Shown: positions 34,280 through 48,494, counted from the first letter of the stretch. The stretch is 64,000 nucleotides of DNA from Telopea speciosissima (GCF_018873765.1 NC_057923.1:61845915-61909914), one strand, 5' to 3'. Numbers and translations are program-made. Notes: generated from the sequence alone by a model not told the origin.

Positions 34280-37200
34280 TTATACTCCATTTCTCCCAAG
34301 GAGGCCTTCGCTCCCATACCCACTACTTCCCCATGCCTTCTCCTTTAACAATCTCTCCACCTGTTCAAAGCTCAACCCCTTGGTTTCTGGCAAGTAAAAG
34401 AACACAAACAAGAAGGCAGCCACAGCAATTCCAGCAAGAATCAGGAATGTTCCAGCAGTCCCCACAGCCCCAGCTAGTGAAAGGAATGTCTGGGCCACAA
34501 TCAGGTTAGAGACCCAATTTACGGTAGCCGACATGCCACCACATATCCCTCGATAGGCTTCTGGATAGATCTCTGAGTTCACAGTCCATGGAATAGGCCC
34601 CATGCCTGGTGAGAAGGAAGCAATGTAGAGTGCCAAGCCAAGGATCGCTAACCATCCATACCCATTTTTGCAGCTGCCATGCAGAAAGCTACTCTCACAA
34701 AGCCCCAACACTAGACTAGAGGACTGCAAGTAGAAAGCTCCAGAGAGGATGCCAAGGGATACAATCACACCTAATAAACTCGTAAGGGCCAACTGACGCC
34801 TACCACAACGGTCTATCAGGTAAATACCAACAATTGATCCAGCAGCATTCATGCCAGCAACAATGAGGGATAGGAGCAAGGCCAACTGGTTAGACTGAAA
34901 TCCAGCCATCTGGACGATCGTTGGGCTGTAGTACATGACTGTGTTGATCCCAGTAAACTGCTGAAATGCCTGCAAACAAATATCAAAATCACTATTTAGT
35001 TTTTTAATCAAAACCTACACAGACATAAACCAATAATAGCCAAGGGCACTGAGAATTCCCATCAGAAGCCCTGTGCAAATTCCTTCAACGTAACCATCAC
35101 AATGACCCAGCAAAATATGGAACGATGAATCAGATGGGGGATTATCAAGGATTTTAAACTTGGAATCAGGGGTGGTCAAATCAATCCCTATCAATTATGG
35201 ATTCCGGTCCAAAAAACCCTAGAATTGACCCCAGATCTTAAAACCAACAATCCAGTCCAAAAACCCTTGAATCAACCACTCTGGAACGTCCAGAATCAGG
35301 CCAATTCAACCAATCCGATTCCAATTTTTGAAACATTGGGGATTGTCGAGATTCCAACAAAATGCCACACGATCCTCCCTACTTCTCATGCATCCAATTT
35401 TAATTTCTTTCAGTGAGAAAGATTATTGGCAAAGGAAACAAAACAGAAGGCAAAATTTGCACCAATCCCTCATTCATACCCTTTCCAAGTGAATTTTTAG
35501 CCAGAGTAATTAAGGACAGCATAGAAAACCATACACTGAGGTGTCATTGTAATTTCGAAAATTCGCAATCAACAGAAGTTTAGGTGTTACCCATAATTCA
35601 GTTTTACCTGAAGTCCACCCCCAGCAAGAAATGCAATTCTGACCTCCTTGGTTTTGAAAACATCCCGGTATCTGCCAGAACTCTTGGACTGGTAAAGGTC
35701 TTGCTCCAACGCCACACTGAGCAGGCCTACCTCCTCCTCTAAACGGCTGGGATTATAGATTTTGGAAAGCACATTAACAGCTTTGGATCTTTCATTCTGC
35801 ACATTGTAGAGAATGTTCACAATTGTTAAATGTACAGGTAAACATCAGAAGAGCAAAGAGTAGAATAATAAACTAGGTATTTCATACCTTCATGTAAAGC
35901 CAGCGAGGGGACTCAGGCAAATACAGCATAAGAAAGAACTGAATAACAGCCGGTACCCCAGCAACTCCAAGCATCCAGCGCCATGTTCCAGGGACCTGTT
36001 GAATCACAAAAACAGTTTCAGAATCTCGTTAGCAATTATGATTTAGACGTTACAAACAACGGAAAGGTATCTAGAAAGATTAGTATGGAGATTTCTGACA
36101 TTCTTATTCTCACTGCCTTAAGTTCCATAACAACCCCTCAACCCACCCCTTGCCCCTCTCCCAGACACAGAGAGGCCACATTATTACTGGGACACTTTGT
36201 ACCAACCTAAACCTTGAGATGAAAAAATAAAAGGCCCGGATTACCAAAATCTGTGACAACAAGAAAACCCCAACTATCTCCTTGAACAAATACATCATTT
36301 CACAGGACCTAAAAGAATTTGGGCCATAGATATAATTGCGAGTCTTTGTAATCAACCATAAATAAAGATGGTCACTCTCCACATGTTTTAAAATAACACT
36401 AAATTCAAAACGTATCTAAAAAAACCGTCAATTGCGTTTCTTAGTTACATTCTATATAGTAACCTCCCTCTTCCCCTTTTTTCACGATTACGACATTACA
36501 GTCAACATTTTTATTGTCAACCTGCATATTTAAAAGGGAAATAAAAGTGTGACCGTATACAACCATCCACGTCTTTCACTTCATCCTTCAATGTAATTGC
36601 CTTGCTTCCTTATCTCCACAGGGACTTCTCTAAGACTTGCAGATCCTTTTGAGAGCTTCAATCAGAAAACAAATCTTCAAAGATGCTAAGCAAGTTCTTA
36701 GATCCCAAAACAGAAAAAAATATTACGAAGAATCAAAGAGTTTCCCCTGAAATGTGGAATAGAATTTTGATATTCCACACTTTCTTCTTCTATTGATGAA
36801 TACTTAGTCTCAATACCAGCATATCATGAGCTGCATCCAATCACTTACACAGACCACCTTTTCTTCTATTTGGATGTTGGAAGTGTTGAACTCTCTTCCA
36901 GAAGTATATCCCTTCAATTAACTGAAATTGAGTTTTTCTACAATAACATTATCACTTCAAAACAGAGAGGGTGATATGCAGAGCATGTCCAGCAAAGTGA
37001 TATAACGGCTGTAAATTGCAGGCATTGGTGTCTCTGGAGCATCAGACCGAGGAGCTAAACTTCTGTACATGTTTCTATAAGTCAGCATATTTTTTTATTA
37101 TGCAAAACTCCATTTTGTTCCTTTAAGTCAAGCATTGGTTAGGGATAAAAGAGCCCACACCCAAAAACTTCAAACGTAGCAAGTTTCCTAATGCTACTGC

Positions 37201-40200
37201 TAGGGGAGGACATTCTCTATCTTATGAGAAATTCACTTGCAGCCTTCTATTAACAATGTCGCAGCTCTATGTTGCTCCAATCATCCAATCTTCCCCTTTA
37301 TTATCATTTCTCCTTATTGACTGTCAGACCTAGTATTTTTAAACAACCTTGATGCATTGACAAATCACTATTTGCCAATGTTAACGCTACCTACGTCACA
37401 AGACAATTGTCAATGAGCACTGCAGATAGGTTAAGGGATTCCTTCATCCCCAGTTTTGCATTGAGGAAGGCATTCCAGCATAGTTGTCAAGGCGCCGCCT
37501 AGGCGTCCAGGCTCTTTCTTGGGTTCAAGATGATAGCTTGCATTGCTGACACTTCCATGAGTTTACGTTGATTTATGTTTATTGCTTTGTTTTTTGATGA
37601 ATAAGCTTATATTACTTCCTATGCTTTGAATATTATATGTTGGTTTTCTCATATCAAGTCATTATTAACATAATTATATCAAATTGCATAGATATGGCTT
37701 CTATGTTGCATATAAGCAAAATTATATAAAATTATCATTGCTATATTACATATTCATAAACTGCATGCCCAGGGCACCTAAGTGGGTGCCTTGTCGCCTA
37801 GGTGCGCCCTCCAATGCCTAAGGACTTTCTGCAGGCTCCATGATCAACTCCACTATTCGAAACTAATTTAAACTTGAGTACTATCTACATCAGGAGCCTG
37901 CTGTTGGTAAGTGAGTCAATCCACATGATGGCAATAGTGTTAGTTCCTAACAGAGTAAAACACACACCAGCTGCAAAAATCCCATTATATCTATTTCAGT
38001 TCAGTCAACCCAGTAACAACTCAGAAAAAGGAAGTTTACATTCTACATTAATGTAAAATAACTTATGTACAGAAATTATATATGATTCTCGTTAGTGGTT
38101 TGCCAATACTTGAGTTATAAGAGTTCCAATACTTTCTTCTTGGCAGTGAAATACGTTCTTTTCTTTTTATGACAAGTAAACTTAGCATTGAGAGTACTTT
38201 ATTTCCTTCTATGACAATTATACAACTGCTGTTAATTAAGAGGGGTGAGGTAATCCTACAAAAGTGACCCAGCAATACTTGACATGAAACACAAGTAAGA
38301 AATATACCAAAGAATATAGCTGAAGGGGAGAGGGAGAGAGAATGGACATACAACTACTATCATTAATTTGCAACAATGTAGTACTTTTTGTAATGTAACA
38401 AAGACACATGCTTAATTTGAAAGATAGAACAAAAGGAGAGTTTCCCTTTAGTAATGATGCTCATCGCCAAAACTTAAAATGCAAACCCCAAATTCTATCT
38501 TGATGCTGCCTCCTCAAACTGCAAAAGAAACAACCTTTCATGCCCACAAATATACAAAGAGTGGAAAACACAAAAGGCAAGTTCTCTTCCAACAATTAAG
38601 ACAATCAATCCTACAAATATTGAACTTGCAAATCAAAACCTAAAAGTGGGAGGAATTTTTCCTATAAATGTAGAGTTTTCCCTGTACAATTAATAGATTT
38701 CTACCTGTTACAATACTAATAATAAGAGTAAAAAATAATTATAATATAGTAATATTTGATATCCAGAAGAAAAAAAAAAGTTTCCAACGACAAGAAAAGA
38801 TCACTTCTACAGAAAAAGCTCATAGTGTTTATTTTCTCTTTTTTTTTTGGGTGCATAAAATGATAGTTTTTCCCCACATCTATGATCAACTAATTATCCT
38901 GATAAAGCTTAGCAAGTTAAACCAACTGGAAAGTGCTGTGATTCCTTCATGTCCATCAAGAATTCTTATTCATATACAAATTTGCACTTACTGTATATTC
39001 TCGTGTTGAGAAGTGTACCACGATTGGGGGAGTGTCCCTATTGTGGTTGAGTCCATTATGGTTTCCTTTATTGTTTTATGTCTTTAATTGTTAGGAGTTA
39101 GGAGTCAGTTTCCTAGTCTAAGTTAGCTACCTATTTTAGATTAGGTTTCGTTTCCTTTTCCTTTTATGATTGTAATGGTTTTATTATAAATAAGATACTT
39201 GAGGGAGGAAGCAAAATAAGACATACGGTTCCTCCCCTTGCAGCTACTCTTCTCTTCTTCTTTCTTCTCTCTATTCTCCTCTCTAAGGTTACTGGTTACA
39301 GGTTCTAGGTTTTCTACATGGTATCAAAGCCCTAACCAGTACCTGTTTCTCTCTGTTATTGCCGTTTTGAGAGTCGTTTTTGGGTTACTAGTTTGAAGAA
39401 CCAACCCTAGTTTATAGAAGAAGAAGAACTAGGGTTTCATATAAAGTTGAAGATTTGTATGAAAATTCGTACCTGTTCTGCTGAAGATTGAAGCCTAAGT
39501 TTGTTCCTACTGCTGGCCATTCCGCTAGTTGTATAACTATTGATATCTGGTGTTGTTGATCGAAATTTATTCCTGATTCTTCGACTGGGTTTGCTAGTCA
39601 TGATTTGCTGAATCCAAACAAACTGACGCCTCTGCTGCAATAATCTCTGGTTTTCTTATTTACATTGCTGATTCTATTTTCTGCTAATCGATATCCTGCT
39701 ACTAACGTCGGCTGGGTTTTCCGCCTCTGATTGCTAGTTACAGAACCAGCTACTTTCGATGGTCGGAGAACTGATTGTGGTTTCTGTTTTCAAATATTCC
39801 TCGATTTATTTTCTTCTAATGGTGTTTATTGTTCTCACCTCTGCTGCTGGAGTCTCTCGAGTCTTGTTATCTTTTACTTTTGGACCTTGGTAGTGAGGTT
39901 GAAGACGATCACTGTCGTGGTATCTTTCCCTTTGGCTACAGCCAGTAAGATATTTGGTTACTTTCTTTTAATTGACCATAATCCATTCAATCCCAATGAC
40001 ATCGTTCTTGTTATATTCCATATTTTATCTTTTTCCTAATTTGCCCTTGCCTTTATGCCTAATTCAGCTTCTATTTATCACTTACAGTTGCTTCCAAGAT
40101 TGCCCCTACTTCATAACTGGTAATTACTATTGCATCCCAGTGCTTCTTTGTTTACCAAAAGCCCTTGAAAAATTCTGGTTATTTACCAGATTGCCACTCC

Positions 40201-43200
40201 TCCCTTAAATTTGGCCTTGCTTATGCATATATATATATATATTTGTATGGATTTCATTTAAATTACAATTCTGCCATTCCCCTATTTGACTACCCAATTG
40301 ATCCTTAAAATTCTGGTTTATTACCAGTTTGCCCTTCGGCTTGGATTGTATTTAAAAGTGGATTTCCACCAAATTACAGCCATGCCATTTTTTTTTCAAC
40401 ACCTTTCTCTTTCAATAATTCTAATTCCCTTCATATCCCATACCTTTGGTAATTACCCATAACACCTTTGGAAACTTCTGGTAAATTATAATTTTGCCAT
40501 TCCTTCCTTTTTTTACTTACCCATAACACCTTTGAAAAATTCTGGAATATTATGTTTTTGCTCTATCTCTTACATCATCTCTATTATGTCCACGTGTACT
40601 ACACGTGAGAGGGGGATTATGTACAATACACCTACAGACATTGCAGAACGCAAAACTTGCAAGAGCATTGGTGCAAAACATAGAAGATCAGTTTTCTCCA
40701 CCATTGCCATTGGGTATCCTTCGGTATTGGGTTGAGTTTGCCGTAAGGGGGAGATTGAAGTATTGAAGAGTATTGAAGATATTTGGTTGTTGCCTATTTG
40801 AGGACTTTCAGTTGGGTTGATACAGTTTTTTTCCGCTGCCTGATTCAGTTTGTTTTCGCTACTTGCTGCTCTAGTTATTTCACTTCAAGATTTTATGTCA
40901 CTATGACAATTTGAGATTCATCACTGGATAGCTATTGAAGATCGTTGAAAGCTGCCTTTTTTGGAAGACATTCCAGTACCGGTTTGCTGATCATGTCTGT
41001 CCAAATTTTGAAGATCTATTTTTTCAAGTTCTTGAAGGTTTATTTGGGAGCTGCATTCATATGTCAAGCTGGATTCTGCTGCACCTTAGTTTTTTCCCAT
41101 TTTGTTCAAGTTGGGCATTAGTACCTTGTATGCGCCAACTTGAGAGGGAGTGTTAGCATTATTATGGAGGTTCTTTTTTTATTTAGTTCAAGCTGGATTT
41201 TCCTTCTTCGCTTATTTGTATAATCCAGCTTGAGGGGGAGTGTTGAGAAGTGTACCACGATTGGGGGAGTGTCCCTATTGTGGTTGAGTCCATTATGGTT
41301 TCCTTTATTGTTTTATGTCTTTAATTGTTAGGAGTTAGGAGTCAGTTTCCTAGTCTAAGTTAGCTACCTATTTTAGATTAGGTTTAGTTTCCTTTTCCTT
41401 TTATGATTGTAATGGTTTTATTATAAATAAGATACTTGAGGGAAGAAGCAAAATAAGACATACGGTTCCTCCCCTTGCAGCTACTCTTCTCTTCTTCTTT
41501 CTTCGCTCTATTCTCCTCTCTAAGGTTACTGGTTACAGGTCCTAGGTTTTCTACATCTCGTTAATATACTTGCCAAGTCTCATCAAATATTATCAAAGAA
41601 ACAAAAGCTTCTGGAAAAGAAATCCCTAAAATAAAGTCATTTCATACGAGTACCAAAGTTCTTTTACCCAATAAGAAGATATTCTGCATATTTAGTAGTT
41701 TCTTTTGTATCTAAGACTTGTTAACAAATACTTTAACAATTTTCCTTGTTATAACACAGTAGGATATATTAGTACATCCATCAACCATGTTAAGGACTTA
41801 ATCCGAAGTTACAGAGGCTTATAAATTTACTTCTGAATACAATGGATTTTGTTGGAAAGATCAAAAAGTAGTTAAATCATACCCATTGAATGACATTTCC
41901 AAGGAATCTTCATCCATCAGTAAAGTAGATCACAAGTATTTCTCTTTCCTTCTTTTTTTTCTTTTTTTTTTTGGTGGGGGAGGGGGGGGGAAGAAGGTAT
42001 ATCTATTTATAAGATGCTTCCAATGAAGTTTTCCATCTGCCATAAAATAGGATTTTGTTCAATCAAATTTGGCATTAACTCTCCCTTTTCTAGAAGAATT
42101 TAGGTGTGCAACAGATATACATATCCTAATAAAAGTTTTATTTCTGATCCTGCTCATTTATTTTAATTCTTTGTGATGTTTCATGTAGCGAAATTTTCCA
42201 TATACATTACCGATTGTGGAAGAATTCAGTCAATTTCTGGGGAAACTTTTTAAAAATGCAGAATATTTTCCCATAACAGTGAAAATGATTAATTGTATAA
42301 TGCTCCAAAATAAGGTTATGACCAGTGCTGGCTTACTTTCACAGAATATTGCTTTGCCCACAACCTAATCCAAGAACACAAAATGTAAAACATTTTGAAA
42401 ATTTTCATAACCACAGCCAAAACTCTTTAAATTACTTTAGAAAGAAATATCATGTACTTTCTACATAATTATTACCAACCTCAGTAAAAGCAAGATTTAC
42501 TAGATACGAAAGGAACTGTCCACCAGTAATCATAAGCACATTCGTGCCCACTAGTCCTCCCCTTATTTCAGTGGGAGCTGATTCTGCAATATAAACAGGC
42601 GCAGTGACAGATGCTACACCAATTCCCAAGCCAACCAGAAGTCGCCCAGCTATAAGAACATATGGATCTGGAGCTGCGGCCATAACAACTGACCCAATTG
42701 CAAAAATCACATCAGCAACAAGAGTAGATTTCTTACGTCCATACTCATCGTTCATCCACCCCCCTGCAGCAGCTCCAATAATTGCTCCAACCAATGCCAT
42801 GCTAACAATTGTTTCCTGCCAAGATAATAATTATTCATTAACAGCACAACAAATCCAAATAATTATTTAAAAGATCGGAATCGGATCGTTGAGATCACTC
42901 AATATAGACAGGTACTGGTGCAGTATTGTATGATCTGGGACACGCATAGATGGCCGATCCAAAATTTTTCAACAGTTTTTTTTTCTTCTCTGGATTGTCA
43001 GATCACACAATCCAGGTCATTATCACCCAGGAATGATCCAGACTACTTGACCAACCTTTAAATCATTGGTACAAATCGACAATATGAGCTTTTCTACTCA
43101 ACAAAAATAATTTTTTCTTGGTGCAAAGAAAATAATAAATAAATAAGGACCAATATTCTAGAGATTATACCTGTAAAAACTTATTATGATTAACCACCGC

Positions 43201-46200
43201 AAAATCATCTTTAATATACAGAAGTGCCCCTGAAATAACACCTGCAAACAGCACTTCACCATATAACGTACAGCCTTTAAAACAACCAAAGAAACAGTAA
43301 ATGTAAAACCAAATCCCAATGAAATGCACAGTTGCATATTAGTTATGGAGTTTGTATTAAAACTTAAAACATCTTAATCAAAGTACCAGAAAAAGGGTGA
43401 AGATAATGGCATCAGTATTCAGGACACACACTCCTATTAAGATTTTTTTTATAGAGATACTCCTGTTAAGAAATGAATAGTACTTGGCAATAGTCTAAGA
43501 ATCACCCACAATCTTTCATGAGTTTTCCTTTATTTAGCATTATAAAACCAGAAGTACTGCCAAAAAAAGGAAAGCCAATAACACACATATTCCAATTTAC
43601 AACAATGCTGTTAATGGTAATTGAATCATATAATCCAAACAGTTGAACTTGAATTTTAAAGCCTAGATTGCAAGGTTCAGAGCAATAGGAATACATCTTC
43701 TGAAATTGGAAGAAAATTATGACATCAAGAAGATATGTACCCAAGCTCTCCACCTAACCAGCCATATAATTTGTCTTAGCTGTGCCCACACCATGTTTAA
43801 GCATAAATACCCATATATCTTCATATGTACAATTAACAGAAATTTCATAAAACAAAAGAAAAGGATTGGAAACCAAAAGCAACAAAAAGAAAAAAGAATA
43901 AGAGCCTGTCATGCATACTACTTGACCCCATTAAAAGTAATTCTCTCTAAAATCGGCCATTTAATGAGGTGTCCAAGCACTATACCGAAGGCCTGATCTT
44001 CTTAAACTAACAACCCTATGAATACATCATGGAATAACCCAATGATAAGAACCAATTCACCCCTACCACCACATTCCAAAGTATAAGAATGTGTCATATC
44101 TAGATAGTTATTAACAAATAACCTAAAGCTCAAGAAATCTCTCCTTCTCGCACTGGTCCCATATGCAAAAGAATTGCCTCCAGCTACCCCTAAAACATAC
44201 AAAAGTCCAATGTGTATGAACATACATCAAAAATTAACTTTCATGGGATCTGGAGACTGGGGGACCACCAAGCAGGATAAAGGACAACTAGACAGCTAAG
44301 GCTGGTGCATGGAACCTCATAGCAATTCCTAAATACCTGATCTTCAGGAATGTGATCAAAAGGGCTAGTAGCAAGAAACCAGCAAGCCACTTGTTCAAGA
44401 ATCACCTCATATAACAATTTCTCCAGGGAGGTTTTAACTTTTCTTGTCCCAAATGTTACATACAACTTCCAGTATCTTGCTAATACAGAAGAACCTTAGT
44501 CTCTTCCTAAAGGAGAGACCACCAACTCCACATGAAAGTCCATAATGTTCCTCTCTCTAACCACTAAATTCTGAAGAATATGAAATGGTTTTACATACTA
44601 AAAGCATTAAACAAAGCCACAATGGAAGAATAATTCTTTCATTCATTCTCCAACACATGATTTGAACATGAGGAAAAATGGTCTAATTAACAGCTCAATG
44701 GCACCTTAATCTCGACTAAGTCATGGAGTTGAAGTCATGTCCCGAGTAAAGATGCATAACATGTCACTATATGGGTATAAACTCACAATATGCAAAATTT
44801 GTTATGGGAAAGCATATCAATAAGTATGGCCTGCATCATACAACTAATAATTGAGGGGAAAACAGCTTTATTAGTTTTTATTTTCTATCCCAATTTTGGT
44901 CCCTGCTATGCCCCAAGTATACAATTAATTTCCTCCAAGTCAAAAAAAAAAAAAAAAACATGCATGTAGATTAAATAATTAAGCACCACCAGGACCATCC
45001 CATATGTAGATCACAAAGACCAAGTAATTTACAAGATGACAAGAACAATAAATGACTTGGAACTAAGCAACAACAAGGGAATATACAAATGTAATTGGCA
45101 AACCTCAAGATAGTTCGCATATCCACTAGCCGTTCTTAGAACCACTACAAATCTGAACTTTTAGAAATTGAGCTGCGAAACACCCAGTTAATTTGCATGG
45201 CCAGTACATCATAAATATCAGCCACAAATAAAGCTAAGGTGAAGCAAATAACTCATTGCAGTGTAGACACACAAACAGAAAGATGTAAGTGATGCAATTA
45301 CCTAACGCCACTATATAAATGGAGTTTTACCAATTGTCCTGCGAATCAACCAGTTAACTTATATGGCCAATAAGTTACATAAAGAAAATTTATAGAGCTA
45401 GGAAAATCACATATACTGTGTAGACATAGACATGTGAAGTCAAGTTGCTCACAACCGGAAAACCTACACATCCTCACATATTCGAAGTCACCTCATAAAA
45501 GCAAGGATATAAGTCTCGTGATCAGACCAGGCAGCTTGGCTAATCTGGATCAGGATCAGCAACCATGGATCCAGACGTCATAGCTGTCACCACCGATCTT
45601 CCCTCAAAGATTTGCAAATATCAGATCAGGGTCGGCAGTTTCCAATTCAACCTCCGACACAGAGACTTAAATCCTTGCAGAAATGAGAAAACATATCGTA
45701 CAGATCCACAAACAAACATGTTATGATGTCATGTGAACAAAATTTAGATAACAGCAAATAAAAAATGAAGCCAGAATAGAAAATTAAGACTTATTCTCAA
45801 TGTCCAATTTAGAATGGCACAACATGTAGCCAGCCTTCACCAATGCCTGAGGTTGCAATTTTCTTAAGAAGAATACTCAAGAATCAAAAGAAATGCACAG
45901 GACGATGCTGTAACAAGGACACAAAAAAAAGGAAGGAATTTTCCTATTTTTATAAATCTGTTATAAAAACCAAATGAGAAAACAGAATTAGGTTCCATGG
46001 ACTCTTTCAATCCTTCAACTGAAGCTCTTTAGGGTACTGACTATTAAACACAAAAACCACTGTTTTCTTACTTGCTATGTTTCCCAGTCCCCTGTGTGCT
46101 CGTCTAATCCCATTCTATTTTGTACACTCTCCTCTTTCCTTAAAAATTGGAACATAGCCAAAAAAATCTGATTTCGTAATTCACAACTTCACATGCAGAT

Positions 46201-46451
46201 TTATCACACTTGAAGTCTAGAAGTAATAGCCTAAAAATAAATCACACACCATAGAATAATAATATCAGTACCTGCAATGAACTAAGCACACATAAGACGA
46301 TTTTATTACCTGTATCATATCCAAACAACAATCCCCCAATACCAGCAGTGATAGTTAATCCGAGTACATAACGGTTGCTGAAATATGAAACCTTTCCCTC
46401 TTGGATTGAATCCAAGTAGCCCGAGCTTCCTGGAGAGGCATGGATCGTCAT
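34280..46451 (-). CDS. INT1: Tonoplast myo-inositol/H+ symporter INT1, six exons
   Basis: Encodes a 12-helix major facilitator sugar-porter protein that exports myo-inositol from the vacuole by proton symport. Exons are 46451-46310, 43241-43171, 42815-42480, 35995-35888, 35796-35608 and 34969-34280; together they encode 511 residues, the usual length. All introns begin GT and end AG, and their phases join cleanly. Visible motifs are [20 protein letters not shown] and LLFGYDTG (helix 1), GRKK (loop 2-3), [24 protein letters not shown] at the end of helix 6, [20 protein letters not shown] in helix 7, and [12 protein letters not shown] after helix 12. The short loop between helices 9 and 10 separates INT1 from the plasma-membrane INT2/INT4 type. 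The C-terminal EGLL matches the di-leucine signal that sends Arabidopsis INT1 to the tonoplast. Intron 1 (3.1 kb) and intron 3 (6.5 kb) are unusually long; intron 3 contains an LTR element. Confidence 0.95.
39004..41555 (+). mobile_element. Intact non-coding LTR element in INT1 intron 3
   Basis: A 2,552-bp element with 315-bp LTRs (39004-39318 and 41241-41555) that differ at only four positions by my count. Each LTR begins TGTTGAGAAG and ends TTTCTACA. A primer-binding site TGGTATCAAAGCC, complementary to initiator tRNA-Met, follows the 5' LTR directly. A polypurine tract GAGGGGGAG precedes the 3' LTR. The perfect 5-bp duplication TCTCG (38999-39003 and 41556-41560) confirms insertion. The 1.9-kb interior has no gag or pol; near its end the phrase CGCCAACTTGAGAGGGAGTG resembles Copia 3' leaders. 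It is therefore a non-autonomous (LARD/TRIM-like) element, lying antisense to INT1. Confidence 0.92.
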
Positions 46452-47584
46452 CGTGACAGAATCTCAACCACCCCGGTTCCCAGAATCCACAAAAGAATCC
46501 TCCAAAAAAACCTATGAGACCAAACGTAACTAATAAAGGAACAGAAACTCTCAACAGTTCTATATGGTTGGTTCCTCGTAAAACCCAAAGACGCCAACCG
46601 ATGCTAACAGATACAACAAAACTGAGGATTAACAGAGTCGACAAGAGCAATTGTGCTCTTTCAAAAGCCCAGAATCAAAGACCTTTAAATAGGAACAATG
46701 GCGGAAAACACCCCTCCAAAACCAAAAAAATAAATCGGTATTTCGTCGTTCAGTCGTTCAATTTTCAGCACCGACCAGACTCGACTGAAATTGACTTGCT
46801 CAAAACAGAAACCCCAAAACTCGGAAAACACCTCAACAACCCTAAAAAAACCTCCACACAGAATCTAACGAAAACCTCAATTTAAAGACAACCCAACAAA
46901 GAAAACACTCTCACCCTTTACAGGAACTACAAACTACAATCCCAAACAGAACCCGAATGTCGAACTTGGAGAAGAAGTATCAAGGCCTGAAATAAGCCAA
47001 AACGATCAATACCCTCTAGTGAATCCAACGAATCGAACCCTCGACGCCTTACTTAACAGATTGTAGAGCGAAAACCGAGAAGGTTGGAGAGAGCTAACGG
47101 TGACGATGATCAGAGAGAGGATAGGTTTGAAGAATCTAAACCGAGAAAACAAGCTAGCTTTATTGAATGCTTCCACAAAAAACTTGTGCGTCTGGAGTGA
47201 GAGAGAGAAATGTACAAGCAGATTGGAAGAAAGAGTGGTTGAGGACTTGTAGGGAGGGAAACCGGAACAAATGAAAAAGAAGAGACGCAGAGGTCTTTAG
47301 AGGAGAGTGACACTGCCTCTGTCACGCGCTAAACGATCTCTCCCATTGAAAGGGGGTCCACTTTTTTTTTTGTTTTTGGAAACTTGGGAGATTGTATTAA
47401 AAGGGCCACTTTCTAAAGAGTGACAGTTTACCTAAACCGACCGTGTATCTGTACAGCATGTGCGCTGGACCCGAACCCAGAGCGGGCGAAATAAATGACT
47501 TTCTCACCCCATGAATGACAGAAATACCGCTACATAATTCTTTCACGTGCATAGGATCACGCTCCCTTGAATTTTTCCAGTCCA
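46452..47584. other. INT1 upstream region and leader
   Basis: The DNA upstream of the INT1 ATG contains purine- and pyrimidine-rich sequence near 47100-47300 typical of plant 5' leaders. No clear TATA box stands out and no further gene is visible. The INT1 transcription start could not be placed. Confidence 0.45.
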
Positions 47585-47683
47585 GTTTCCTGTCTGGTAC
47601 AGCGGTTCAGTTCTAGCAGTGGGTTAGGTCATCATTTCCATCCCCCTATGAGAAGAACTAGACCACTGTACCGAACAGGAAAC
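47585..47683. repeat. Foldback repeat, 99 bp
   Basis: The outer arms GTTTCCTGTCTGGTACAG and CTGTACCGAACAGGAAAC are inverted copies. The inner part contains GGTTAGGTCATCATTTCC, the core also seen in the foldbacks at 47867 and 61995. Confidence 0.75.
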
Positions 47684-47866
47684 AAGAGATGATAATGATC
47701 CATGTTCGCTCCATAGGAAACTCTTGCTCTTGTTTTTTATGGGGAAAAAAGCTGCTATACAATTGGTGTATCATAAGCTAACGCCGCTTATGTCTCTCTT
47801 CCCTCTTTGCAATGATGTCGTTATCCCTCTTCTTGTATGGTGTATTTTTATCTTTTGTTGTTCATT

Positions 47867-48002
47867 GCCCGAATAGCACAATGCTGTCCCCTCACATGGG
47901 ACACGAAATGACGACTTAACCTCCCTCGGGCAGTGTGTTCGTGTAGGGAGGTTAAGTCATCATTTCGCCCCCATGTGAGGGGACAGCAGGTGCTATTCGG
48001 GC
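47867..48002. repeat. Near-perfect hairpin repeat, 136 bp
   Basis: The left arm, 47867-47925, starts GCCCGAATAGCAC and runs through CTGTCCCCTCACATGGG to GACGACTTAACCTCCC. The right arm, 47946-48002, is its inverted copy with only a few mismatches. The loop is about 20 bases. The arms are close enough that a transcript would form a long double-stranded RNA. It shares its GAAATGACGACTTAACC core with neighbouring foldbacks, which points to a MITE-like family rather than a unique microRNA gene. Confidence 0.82.
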
Positions 48003-48494
48003 AGCGGACAGTAGAGGATAGCGATCCCTTGTATGGTACCCTCCTTATCCTTTTTTTCCTTAAATCCTCCCTAATAACATTTTGCAGCATCCATGAGTAA
48101 TATCAAAGTAGAAATTTCTATTAAGAATCGTAAAAGCTCCCATGAATCCATGACCAATCTTTTTCATTCTCCTAGAGTATTTCATCTACCAATCTTTCAT
48201 TTGCTTTCAATGTATGAATATGGTGTCAATGTTGATAAGCTTCTTTTTTTATTTTTTTAAATATATGGGAGATTACGCGTTGGCATAATAGGGGTGGGGC
48301 GGTCATTTCATCCCCTTTTATGTCTGGCATGGATGGTATACTTTACCACAAAAAAAAATTCTCCTTTTCTTATTTAACATATTTAAATTGAATTTGGTGG
48401 ACATACATATCCAACATAAATAGAGTAGTCTTGGCATGAACTCACCTCAAAGCATCATCTAACCTAATCTAGGGGGAAGTGTCTTTTGGCATGG

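Noticed and set aside
46514..46885. A 123-codon plus-strand frame upstream of INT1
   Set aside because: Antisense to the INT1 leader, with low-complexity Lys/Thr/Asn composition and no family support.
47867..48002. A microRNA precursor
   Set aside because: The long near-perfect arms and shared core with other foldbacks fit a repeat family better; small-RNA data would be needed.
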